Assembly: GCF_006716815.1 (NCBI RefSeq)
Contig: NZ_VFPS01000001.1
Span: 310,001 to 374,000 of the forward strand
DNA: 64,000 nucleotides
Direction of reading: 5' to 3'
Source: Microbacterium lacticum
GTDB taxonomy: Bacteria; Actinomycetota; Actinomycetes; Actinomycetales; Microbacteriaceae
Shown here: positions 57,985-64,000 of the stretch, one piece after another
How the letters are laid out: every line of letters begins with the position of its first letter
Position numbering within the stretch: position 1 is the first letter of the stretch
Translations under genes and position numbers: made by a program
The notes under the pieces: model-generated
Told to the model about the DNA's origin: nothing
Database searches by the model: none
The model's input: the letters and a program-made list of their open reading frames with translations, nothing else

Positions 57985-58564
57985 CGGGTTCGACGCCGCG
58001 ATCGACGAGGCCGCCCGCCGCGTGCGGGAGGCCGCCGACGCGCTCGCGCCCGTCGGTGCCCGCGCGACTTCCGGTGCGCCGAACGCGGTGCTGATCGACG
58101 GACAGTCCGGAGCGGGCAAGACCACCCTTGCCGCGCGGCTGCGCGAGCTCTGGGCCGGTCCGGTCGAGGTCGTTGCACTCGACGACGTCTATCCCGGCTG
58201 GGATGGCCTGGCTGCCGGCGCCGAGGCGGCGCGCGCGCAGATCCTCGTGCCGTGGAGCGAAGGCGGCGATGCCGCCTGGCGGCGGTGGGACTGGGGGCGG
58301 TCGGCGCCCGGCGACGAGCGGCTGACGCGAGCGGATGCCTCGCTGATCATCGAAGGCTCGGGGGTGCTCACCGCGGCATCCGCCGCGTACGCGCCGATCC
58401 GGGTGTGGCTGGACTCTCCCGAGGCGGCGCGCCGCGAGCGCGCGCTCACGCGTGATGGGGATGCCTACCGTCCGCACTGGGAGCGCTGGGCGGCGCAGGA
58501 GCGGAGCCATCTCGAGCGGGACCATCCGAGGAGCCTCGCCACCCTGATCGTCGACGTGCCCTGA
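57965..58564 (+). CDS. P-loop kinase-like protein (uridine-kinase fold)
   Basis: 199 aa from a GTG inside the end of the previous gene. Walker A is IDGQSGAGKTTLAARL (residues about 46-61); DDVYPGWDGL and a SLIIEGSGVL strand fit the uridine/pantothenate-kinase-like superfamily; WLDSPEAARRERALTRDG is the LID-like basic part. Substrate unknown. The start is least certain; GTG gives the shortest full domain. Confidence 0.75.
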   Translation: MPSRSTDGFDAAIDEAARRVREAADALAPVGARATSGAPNAVLIDGQSGAGKTTLAARLRELWAGPVEVVALDDVYPGWDGLAAGAEAARAQILVPWSEGGDAAWRRWDWGRSAPGDERLTRADASLIIEGSGVLTAASAAYAPIRVWLDSPEAARRERALTRDGDAYRPHWERWAAQERSHLERDHPRSLATLIVDVP

Positions 58565-58583
58565 TCGTCGACGTGCCCTGATC
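58544..58583 (+). repeat. 17-bp tandem duplication at a gene end
   Basis: CTGATCGTCGACGTGCC at 58544-58560 and 58561-58577, then CTGATC. The stop TGA of the P-loop gene is formed by the second copy but would also be formed without the duplication. Confidence 0.85.
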
Positions 58584-58621
58584 ACCGGTCGCCGGGGCCG
58601 AGTGTCGCCCGGCCCGCGGGG

Positions 58622-59122
58622 TCAGTTCTCGAGGGCCCGCAGCAGACCCTCGAGGCGGAACCCGAGCCAGTCGTAGACGCCGAAGCGGGGGTCATCGGGC
58701 CGGTCGCCGTCATCGTCGTAGATGACACCCAGCCGGGTCGCCATCACGAGCCGCACCGAGGTGAGGGTGCGCAGCCACGCCGCCACCGCGAGGTCGTCGA
58801 GCTCGACGACGAACGCGGCGTGCGCGTCGGCATCCGTCACCTCGTCGGGCCTCAGCCGCACGCCGTCCCGGCGGAGGGTCTCGAGCACGCGGGCCGCGTC
58901 GTCGCGGCGACGGTCGAGGAGGTCGTGCTGCGTGAGCCGGCGGAACTCGCCGGCCGCGGCGTCGTCGTCACGGTACGCGTCGGGGACGAGGCGGGCGACG
59001 GCCTCGTCGTCGTCGATCGTGTCGCTGTCGACCGTCTCGGCGATGAGCTCGGCGAACTGGTCGACGAGGTCGGTGAGGTGCGCCGCCTCGAGGATCGACA
59101 TCTCCATCAGCACCCGGGTCAT
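58622..59122 (-). CDS. DUF2017 protein
   Basis: 166 aa, acidic. MTRVLMEMSILEAAHLTDLVDQFAELI and the C-terminal RLGVIYDDDGDRPDDPRFGVYDWLGFRLEGLL match DUF2017, known from Actinobacteria next to clpS. Function unknown, perhaps linked to proteolysis. ATG overlaps the clpS stop. Confidence 0.88.
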   Translation of the reverse strand: MTRVLMEMSILEAAHLTDLVDQFAELIAETVDSDTIDDDEAVARLVPDAYRDDDAAAGEFRRLTQHDLLDRRRDDAARVLETLRRDGVRLRPDEVTDADAHAAFVVELDDLAVAAWLRTLTSVRLVMATRLGVIYDDDGDRPDDPRFGVYDWLGFRLEGLLRALEN

Positions 59123-59403
59123 GCTCCGCCCTCCCGTACCGTGGCCCACAGGCCGTAGTCGTGCATCGCCTGCACGTGCAGCTCCATCTGTTCGCGGGCG
59201 CCCTCGGCGACCACCGCGTGACCGACGTGGTGCACGGCGAGCATGAGCTGCTCGGCGCGTTCGCGCGAGTAGCCGAAGTACGTGCGGAAGACGTAGGCGA
59301 CGTAGCTCATCAAGTTCACCGGGTCGTTCCACACGACGGCCTGCCACGGCCCCGCGGTCGCGGCGCTCTCGTCGAGGCGGATGTCTTCGAGGGGGAGGCT
59401 CAT
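59119..59403 (-). CDS. clpS: ATP-dependent Clp protease adaptor ClpS
   Basis: 94 aa. N-recognin that hands N-end-rule substrates to ClpC/ClpA. WQAVVWNDPVNLMSYVAYVF (N-degron pocket residues) and LMLAVHHVGHAVVAEGARE are typical. Overlaps both neighbours by ATGA, so metallopeptidase-clpS-DUF2017 is a coupled operon. Confidence 0.95.
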   Translation of the reverse strand: MSLPLEDIRLDESAATAGPWQAVVWNDPVNLMSYVAYVFRTYFGYSRERAEQLMLAVHHVGHAVVAEGAREQMELHVQAMHDYGLWATVREGGA

Positions 59404-59750
59404 GCCCACCCCAGCTCGTGCAGGCGCGCATCGTCGATGCCGTAGAAGTGCGCGATCTCGTGCACGAGCGTCGTGTGCACCTCGTCGCGCAGGTCGTCGA
59501 CGCTCTCGCAGACCTCCAGGTGCGGCTCGCGGTAGACGATGATGCGATCCGGCAGTTCGCCGACGCCGTAGCGGTCGCGCTCGGTGAGGGCGAGCCCGTC
59601 GTAGAGGCCCAGCAGGTCGAGCGAACCGTCCTCGGGGCGGTCCTCGACGACGAACACGACGTTGTCGAGACCGTCGATCATCGCGTCCGGCAGGCGGTCG
59701 AGCTCATCGGTGACGAGCGCGTCGAACGCGTCGGCATCCATCTCGATCAT
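59400..59750 (-). CDS. minimal zincin metallopeptidase-like protein
   Basis: 116 aa. HEIAHFYGID (HExxH...D) near residues 96-105 is the zinc motif of the small metallopeptidase family PF06262, with the acidic ELDRLPDAMIDGLDNVVFVVED start. Substrates unknown. GGGAGG lies 6 nt before the ATG; first gene of the operon. Confidence 0.88.
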   Translation of the reverse strand: MIEMDADAFDALVTDELDRLPDAMIDGLDNVVFVVEDRPEDGSLDLLGLYDGLALTERDRYGVGELPDRIIVYREPHLEVCESVDDLRDEVHTTLVHEIAHFYGIDDARLHELGWA

Positions 59751-59787
59751 GCGAACCTCCCGGCGGAAGAATCCGCGGGTTCCGTGG

Positions 59788-59860
59788 GGTGGCTAACGGG
59801 ACTTGAACCCGCGACCCCCGCGACCACAACGCGGTGCTCTACCAACTGAGCTATAGCCAC
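59788..59860 (-). tRNA. tRNA-His (anticodon GUG)
   Basis: Minus-strand cloverleaf: acceptor GTGGCTA/TAGCCAC, D-arm TAGCTCAGTTGGTAGAGCA, anticodon loop TTGTGGT, T-arm GCGGGTTCAAGTCCCGT. The extra G-1 (59861) is encoded, opposite discriminator C, and CCA is encoded (59787-59785). Confidence 0.96.
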
Positions 59861-59894
59861 CATGTGCCTATTTCCAGGCAACCAGACGATTGTA

Positions 59895-60518
59895 TTACAC
59901 CTCGGAGGCGTACGATGACACCGCCTCGGCGGCGGCCTCGCGCGCTTCGTCGCTGGTGGGCCCCGGCTCGGGCACGAAGACCGCCTGACGGTAGTACGCG
60001 AGCTCGCGGATCGACTCGCGGATGTCGGCGAGTGCCCGGTGCCCGCCGTCTTTCGCGGGGGCGTTGAAGTAGGCACGCGGATACCAGCGGCGCGACAGTT
60101 CTTTCACGCTCGACACGTCGACGTTGCGGTAGTGCAGCCACCGGTCGATGCGCGGCATGTACTTCGCGAGGAACATCCGATCGGTGCCGATCGTGTTGCC
60201 GGCAAGCGGCGCCTTGCCCTCGGGAACGAAGCGCTGGATGTATTCGAGTGCCTCGAACTCGGCCTCGGCGACGCTCACCCCGTTCGGGATCTCTTCGAGC
60301 AGCCCCGACGTCTCATGCATCTTCGTGACGAATTCGCCCATGTGCGCGAGCGCCGAGTCGTCGGGCCGGATCACGATCTCGAAGCCCGGGTCGAGCACGT
60401 TCAGGTCGAAATCGGTCACGACGATCGCGATCTCGACGAGCTCGTCGACCTCGAGATCGAGGCCCGTCATCTCGCAGTCGATCCAGACGAGACGGTCATT
60501 CTCTGCGGCACTCACCAT
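59895..60518 (-). CDS. orn: oligoribonuclease
   Basis: 207 aa. DEDDh exonuclease that degrades di- to pentanucleotides. Motifs: WIDCEMTGLD (D, E), NTIGTDRMFLAKYMP (D) and GGHRALADIRESI (H, D). The ATG at 60518 is preferred because TAGGAT (60531-60526) ends 7 nt upstream; an in-frame ATG 9 nt earlier would lie inside that -10. Lies between two tRNA genes. Confidence 0.94.
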   Translation of the reverse strand: MVSAAENDRLVWIDCEMTGLDLEVDELVEIAIVVTDFDLNVLDPGFEIVIRPDDSALAHMGEFVTKMHETSGLLEEIPNGVSVAEAEFEALEYIQRFVPEGKAPLAGNTIGTDRMFLAKYMPRIDRWLHYRNVDVSSVKELSRRWYPRAYFNAPAKDGGHRALADIRESIRELAYYRQAVFVPEPGPTSDEAREAAAEAVSSYASEV

Positions 60519-60578
60519 GGGAATCATCCTAATGAGGGGTCCCGACGCGGCGGGCGGGGCGCACTACGCTGGAGAGGC

Positions 60579-60650
60579 GCCTCCGTAGCTCAGTGGAAGA
60601 GCGACGGCCTTCTAATCCGTTGGTCGCAGGTTCGAATCCTGCCGGGGGCA
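60579..60650 (+). tRNA. tRNA-Arg (anticodon UCU)
   Basis: Acceptor GCCTCCG/CGGGGGC, D-arm TAGCTCAGTGGAAGAGC, anticodon loop CTTCTAA, T-arm GCAGGTTCGAATCCTGC, discriminator A. CCA is not encoded (ACCGA follows). TACGCT at 60565-60570 is a likely -10. Confidence 0.96.
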
Positions 60651-60745
60651 CCGATCCTGACTCGTTCGTCGCGGGCGCGGTCCGTCGCAGGTCTGGCGCC
60701 CGTGACGGGTGCGGCGTAGCGTCGGCGGTGACGAGAGGAGTCACC

Positions 60746-60955
60746 ATGAGCACCGTATCGTCCGCCCTCTGGGTCGCCTACGGGCCGGAGGGCAACGTCG
60801 TCGGCACGATCCGACGCGACGACGAGGGCTACACCGCGACCGTCGCCGGAGCCGATGCGAGCGTGGGGACCTACCCGACGATGGACGTCGCCAAGAGCGC
60901 GCTGCACGGGCACCTGCCGCCGGGTTCGGACTGGCCGCGCTTCACGCAGCACTGA
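60746..60955 (+). CDS. small conserved-looking protein, unknown
   Basis: 69 aa, MSTVSSALWVAYGPEGNVVG at the start; contains TYPTMDVAKSALHGHLPPG. Probably a small beta-rich domain. GAGAGGAG lies 6 nt before the ATG. Its end overlaps the convergent yczE by 14 bp. I do not recognise a named family. Confidence 0.7.
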   Translation: MSTVSSALWVAYGPEGNVVGTIRRDDEGYTATVAGADASVGTYPTMDVAKSALHGHLPPGSDWPRFTQH

Positions 60956-61550
60956 CCGTCCTGCGGGCGTCGCGCCGGCGCCGCAGGTCGAACAGCGGAA
61001 GTGTGCGGTGCACGAGCGGGCCGATCCCGAGCGCGAAGATGATCGTGCCGAGGCCGACGGTGCCGCCGCGCAGCCAGCCGGCGAGCAGAACGGATGCCTC
61101 GACGACGAGCCGCGCCGCCCAGATCGGCCAGCCGAAGCGTGCGCGCAGCCCCGTCATGAGGCCGTCACGCGGGCCGGGACCGAAGTCGGCGCCGATGTAC
61201 AGGCCCGAGGCGACGGCGACGAGCATCATGCCGAGGAGGAACACGAGCACCTGCAACGCGAACCCGTCGATCGCGGGAAAGACGGCGAGCGTCGCCTGCA
61301 TGCTCGTGCCGACGAGCAGGATGTTCGCGAGGGTGCCGACGCCCGGCTTCTGACGCAGGGGGATCCACAGCAGCAGAACGAGGAAGCCGAAGATGTTCGT
61401 GACCCACCCGATCCCGATGCCGGTCTGCAGTGACACCCCTTGCGCGAACACCGTCCACGGATCGAGGCCGATGCCGGCGCGCACCATGATCGCGCACCCG
61501 GCCCCGTAGAGGGCGAGTCCGACGAGGAGGTGCACGATCCGTTGCGGCAT
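60942..61550 (-). CDS. YczE-like membrane protein
   Basis: 202 aa with about five helices (GLALYGAGCAIMVRAGIGLDPW, NIFGFLVLLLWIPL, LQVLVFLLGMMLVAVASGLYIGA and others). The GLDPW and ADFGPGPRDGLMTG motifs mark the YczE/YyaS-like family, transporters of unknown substrate usually paired with a MocR regulator, as here. Confidence 0.85.
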   Translation of the reverse strand: MPQRIVHLLVGLALYGAGCAIMVRAGIGLDPWTVFAQGVSLQTGIGIGWVTNIFGFLVLLLWIPLRQKPGVGTLANILLVGTSMQATLAVFPAIDGFALQVLVFLLGMMLVAVASGLYIGADFGPGPRDGLMTGLRARFGWPIWAARLVVEASVLLAGWLRGGTVGLGTIIFALGIGPLVHRTLPLFDLRRRRDARRTVSAA

Positions 61551-61569
61551 GGAGACATTCCACCGCAGA

Positions 61570-61600
61570 ATTGGACTTCGCGCACCAGTCCAATCGGACT
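61570..61600. promoter_or_regulatory. operator repeats between yczE and its MocR regulator
   Basis: ATTGGACT (61570-61577) is inverted as AGTCCAAT (61587-61594), and ATCGGACT (61593-61600) repeats it directly. The last copy touches TATCGT (61600-61605), the -10 of the regulator gene, which ends 6 nt before its ATG. This fits autoregulation plus control of yczE. Confidence 0.65.
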
Positions 61601-61611
61601 ATCGTAGCCGC

Positions 61612-63033
61612 ATGGATTCCCGGATCACCGCTCGCTCCCTCGCGACCGCACTCGGCGGCTGGCGCACGCGCGACCCCGCGTACGAGGCGCTCGCCGACGG
61701 CATCCGCCTCCTCTGTCTCGACAACCGCATCGCGGCGCGCACGGCGCTTCCGGCCGAGCGCGAGCTCGCCGCCGCCCTCGGGCTCAGCAGGACGACCGTC
61801 GCGACGGCCTACCGCAGCCTCCGCGACAGCGGGCACATCGAGAGCCTCCGCGGGTCGGGGAGCGTCACCCTGCCGCAGCCCGGTCGGGAACCGGGGAAGG
61901 TCGCCACGGGGGAGGGGGACATCGACCTGCAGCAGGCGAGCCCCGCCGCCTGGCCGGGACTCGTCGGCGTCATGAGCGAGGTCGCTGCGGATGCGGCGAC
62001 GCTCGTCGCCCGCGCGGGGTACGAGACGCGGGGCGCGCTCGCGCTGCGCGCCGCGATCGCCGACCGCTACACGGCGGCCGGCGTGCCGACGACCCCCGAC
62101 GAGGTGACGATCACCACGGGGGCGCAATCGGCGATCCACCTGCTCGCGCAGACGCTCCTGCGCCGCGGCGACCGTGCTCTCATCGAGACACCGACCTACC
62201 CACACGCCGCCGAGGCGCTGCGCTCTGCGGGGGCGCGGCTCGTGGGTGTGCCGGTGACGACGGATGCCGGGTGGGACCTCGACCGCGCGGCGCAGGCGTA
62301 CGCGCGCGCCATGCCGCGCATGGCGTATCTCATGCCGAGGTTTCAGAATCCCACCGGCCGCTCGATGACGCTGAGCGAGGAGGCGGTCTTCGCCGACGCC
62401 GCACAGCGCGCCGGGACCATCCTCGTCATCGACGAGACGACCGCCGAGCTCGCGATCGACGATGCGCGCGCGAGCGCCGCCGGACCGTTCGCCTCGACCG
62501 CCGTGGTGCGCGTCGGCTCGCTCGGCAAGACCGTCTGGGGCGGGCTGCGGATCGGGTGGATCCGCGCCGACGCCTCGCTCATCGACCGCCTCGTCGCCGC
62601 CCGGCCCTCGCGCGACCTCGGAACGCCCGAGTTCGAGCAGGCCGTCGCCGCGCGAGTGCTCGAGCGGATGCCCGACGTGCTCGCCCAGCGCGCCGCCCTG
62701 CTGCGCGACGGGCGCGACGCGCTCGCGGACGCGCTCGCCGAGCGTCTGCCCGACTGGCGCGTTCCGCGCGTGGACGGGGGAGTCGCCATGTGGGTCGAGC
62801 TCGACGCGCCGCTCAGCTCGGGACTGGTGCTCGCGGCACGGACGCGCGGGGTGTTCCTCTCGGCGGGGTCGCGGTTCGCCGTCGACGGCGCGCACGATCG
62901 GCACCTGCGCATCCCGTTCACCGCCTCCGCGGCCGACCTGCGCCGCGCAGTCACGGTGCTCGCGCAGATCTGGCCAGAGGTGCGCGCTGCGGCCCCCGTG
63001 ACGAGTGTCGAACCGATGGGCGCGCTCGTCTGA
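61612..63033 (+). CDS. MocR-type GntR regulator with aminotransferase domain
   Basis: 473 aa. N-terminal winged helix of the GntR family (AYEALADGIRLLCLDNRIA, LPAERELAAALGLSRTTVATAYRSL) joined to a fold-type-I aminotransferase domain: TTGAQSAIHLL, FQNPTGRSM and the PLP Lys in VGSLGKTVWGGLRIGW. MocR proteins sense PLP-derived ligands. Divergent yczE and the shared operator suggest a YczR-like role. Confidence 0.92.
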   Translation: MDSRITARSLATALGGWRTRDPAYEALADGIRLLCLDNRIAARTALPAERELAAALGLSRTTVATAYRSLRDSGHIESLRGSGSVTLPQPGREPGKVATGEGDIDLQQASPAAWPGLVGVMSEVAADAATLVARAGYETRGALALRAAIADRYTAAGVPTTPDEVTITTGAQSAIHLLAQTLLRRGDRALIETPTYPHAAEALRSAGARLVGVPVTTDAGWDLDRAAQAYARAMPRMAYLMPRFQNPTGRSMTLSEEAVFADAAQRAGTILVIDETTAELAIDDARASAAGPFASTAVVRVGSLGKTVWGGLRIGWIRADASLIDRLVAARPSRDLGTPEFEQAVAARVLERMPDVLAQRAALLRDGRDALADALAERLPDWRVPRVDGGVAMWVELDAPLSSGLVLAARTRGVFLSAGSRFAVDGAHDRHLRIPFTASAADLRRAVTVLAQIWPEVRAAAPVTSVEPMGALV

Positions 63034-63164
63034 CACCCGGCCGCGCGGGTACGTGGGTGCGCGGCTGGCGCGGGTGCGGGTGCGGGTGCGGGGACCGGCG
63101 CTGGCGCGTGAGGACGGAGCGCCTTCGGCTCGAACGGGCGTCAGCGAGGCGACCGGTGCCGGCC

Positions 63165-63413
63165 TCACCGCAGGTACCTCAGGCAGTCGATCGCCTCGTC
63201 GGCGCTCCAGAACGCGCCGAGGTGGCGCAGTCGCGCCGACGCCAGGTCGAAGCGTTCGGCGTGGAACCGGATGCCGGTGCTCTGCGCCTCGGCGCGCAGG
63301 TGGCCGATCACCCGGCCCGTGCGGTCGAGCACGCGCCATCTTTTGTCGGATACCGCGCGCAGTGTCACGCCGCGCACCCCGACGGCAGGACCGTTCTGTG
63401 TCGTGAGAATCAT
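63165..63413 (-). CDS. small basic protein, unknown function
   Basis: 82 aa (MILTTQNGPAVGVRGVTLRA; DRTGRVIGHLRAEAQSTGIRFHAERF). GGGAGG precedes the ATG, an 18-bp-scale inverted repeat lies 12 bp upstream. Probably a small beta-rich domain. It is divergent from ssb. The preceding 131 bp (63034-63164) hold only GC-rich GCGGGT repeats. Confidence 0.65.
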   Translation of the reverse strand: MILTTQNGPAVGVRGVTLRAVSDKRWRVLDRTGRVIGHLRAEAQSTGIRFHAERFDLASARLRHLGAFWSADEAIDCLRYLR

Positions 63414-63424
63414 CTGCTGCCTCC

Positions 63425-63443
63425 CGTATCGAACATAGATACG
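63425..63443. promoter_or_regulatory. inverted repeat CGTATC-N7-GATACG
   Basis: CGTATC (63425-63430) and GATACG (63438-63443), perfect over 6 bp. It overlaps a weak LexA-like TCGAACATAG. It lies upstream of the 82-aa gene and may be an operator. Confidence 0.35.
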
Positions 63444-63465
63444 ACCTCCGACATCGCGTTGTCAT

Positions 63466-63504
63466 CGCCTCCTCCCCAATCGCGCAATCTCGCGATCCAT
63501 CCAC
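63466..63504 (+). promoter_or_regulatory. 39-bp bipartite element, copy 3 (upstream of ssb)
   Basis: Begins CGCCTCCTCCCCA and ends GATCCATCCAC, same 15-nt spacer length as copies 1 and 2. It points to ssb, ending 135 nt before its ATG (versus 52 nt for the other two). Confidence 0.75.
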
Positions 63505-63639
63505 ATTTCGACGTTCCGGCCTCCGCACGCACCCGCGCCGCCGCCAAGCTGAGCGTGCTCCGGCACCCGGATGGGCACGCGGGTGCCGGAGCAGGAGCCG
63601 CGGAACGGCCGCGGCCCGGCTCACGAAAGGACGCCCGCC

Positions 63640-64000
63640 ATGTCAGATCTCATCGCCGTCACCGGCAACCTCACCTCATCGCCGCTGCGCCACGCCGTCT
63701 CGGGCGGGGTCACGATGGTCACGTTCGGGCTCGCCAGCACCGAGCGTCGCTTCGACAACGGCACGTGGACCGATGTGCACACGAACTTCTACAGCGTCTC
63801 GGTCTTCCGCAAGCTCGCCGAGCACGCGTACGCGTCGCTCGAGAAGGGTCAGCGCGTCATCCTGTCGGGCAAGCTCAAGGTGCGCAGCTGGGAGGCGAAC
63901 GGCAAGTCGGGCACGAGTGTCGACCTCGAAGCGACGAGCATCGGTCCCGACCTGATGTTCGGGGTCGCGACGTTCGTCAAGGACGGACGCGGGGCGCAGT
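63640..64000 (+). CDS. single-stranded DNA-binding protein (3' end beyond window)
   Basis: MSDLIAVTGNLTSSPLRHAVSGG at the start; OB fold with FGLASTERRFDNGTWTDVHTNFYSVSVFRKLAEHAYASLEKGQRVILSGKLKVRSWE cut to motifs FYSVSVFRKL and GQRVILSGKL. About 120 residues are visible, then the window ends. It may be the housekeeping SSB or a second, DNA-uptake-type SSB; AAAGGA lies about 10 nt before the ATG. Sharing the 39-bp element with the dprA operon favours a link to recombination or uptake. Confidence 0.88.
   Translation, partial: MSDLIAVTGNLTSSPLRHAVSGGVTMVTFGLASTERRFDNGTWTDVHTNFYSVSVFRKLAEHAYASLEKGQRVILSGKLKVRSWEANGKSGTSVDLEATSIGPDLMFGVATFVKDGRGAQ

Noticed and set aside
63429-63444. LexA (SOS) box upstream of the 82-aa gene
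   Set aside because: Only the left half TCGAAC fits; the right half diverges.

Overview
The window is about 70 percent GC, densely coded and rich in ATGA stop/start overlaps. Gene order and content point to a high-GC actinobacterium of the family Microbacteriaceae, most like Microbacterium. Supporting features are the rpsP-khpA-rimM-trmD block, rplS-lepB-rnhB-DUF2469-yraN-comM-dprA-xerC, rpsB-tsf-pyrH-frr-cdsA, the GlgX-GlgE-GlgB cluster, gatCAB, the metallopeptidase-clpS-DUF2017 operon and a DUF222/HNH protein. The genus is an inference; no 16S rRNA is present.

Layout. 1-1300: an edge-truncated GNAT acetyltransferase preceded by two very small ORFs behind a near-consensus promoter. 1.3-11.6 kb: smc, a lipoprotein, ftsY, a DUF2004-like gene, lipA-lipB, a TetR regulator fused to a VOC domain, and ffh. 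11.6-17.3 kb: an SGNH lipoprotein, a YbdK-type glutamate-cysteine ligase, rpsP-khpA-rimM-trmD, map and a membrane protein. 17.3-25.3 kb: rplS, lepB, rnhB, DUF2469, yraN-comM-dprA, xerC, a DUF3060 lipoprotein and an M23-like secreted protein. 25.4-33.4 kb: rpsB, tsf, pyrH, frr, cdsA, a DivIVA-motif protein, a transglycosylase-like protein, a zinc-ribbon protein, a hydrolase and an AI-2E transporter. 33.5-42.8 kb: a large membrane protein, a thioredoxin-TPR protein, and glgX-glgE-glgB on the minus strand. 42.8-47.6 kb: cysteine desulfurase, mnmA, ligA. 47.6-52.7 kb is an accessory insert between ligA and gatC: an IS481-type scar, an M23 peptidase, DUF222/HNH, a complete IS481-family element, a truncated HAD gene and an acyl-CoA ligase. 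52.8-64 kb: gatCAB, dinB, a GerW-like protein with a P-loop protein, the clpS operon, tRNA-His, orn, tRNA-Arg, a yczE/MocR pair and ssb, which is cut by the right edge.

The most unusual signals are at DNA level. (1) A 39-bp bipartite element with identical internal spacing sits in the same orientation upstream of yraN-comM-dprA, ssb and a secreted M23-like gene, which suggests a shared, competence-like regulon. (2) The heptamer GGATGCC/GGCATCC occurs about 100 times on both strands and in every reading frame, roughly six times the chance expectation, like an uptake or recognition sequence. (3) Many genes have a TANNNT -10 hexamer only 6-9 nt before the start codon, implying widespread leaderless mRNAs; glgX and the cysteine desulfurase share one symmetrical TACAGTA core. 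(4) An IS481-family element takes its transposase stop codon from its own target duplication, and a nearly excised relative left a scar at the ligA stop codon.

Functionally the window is mainly housekeeping: protein targeting (ftsY, ffh, lepB), ribosome and tRNA biogenesis (S16, L19, S2, EF-Ts, RRF, RimM, TrmD, MnmA, GatCAB), chromosome maintenance (Smc, XerC, LigA, SSB, DinB, RNase HII), lipoylation, and alpha-glucan metabolism through GlgE.
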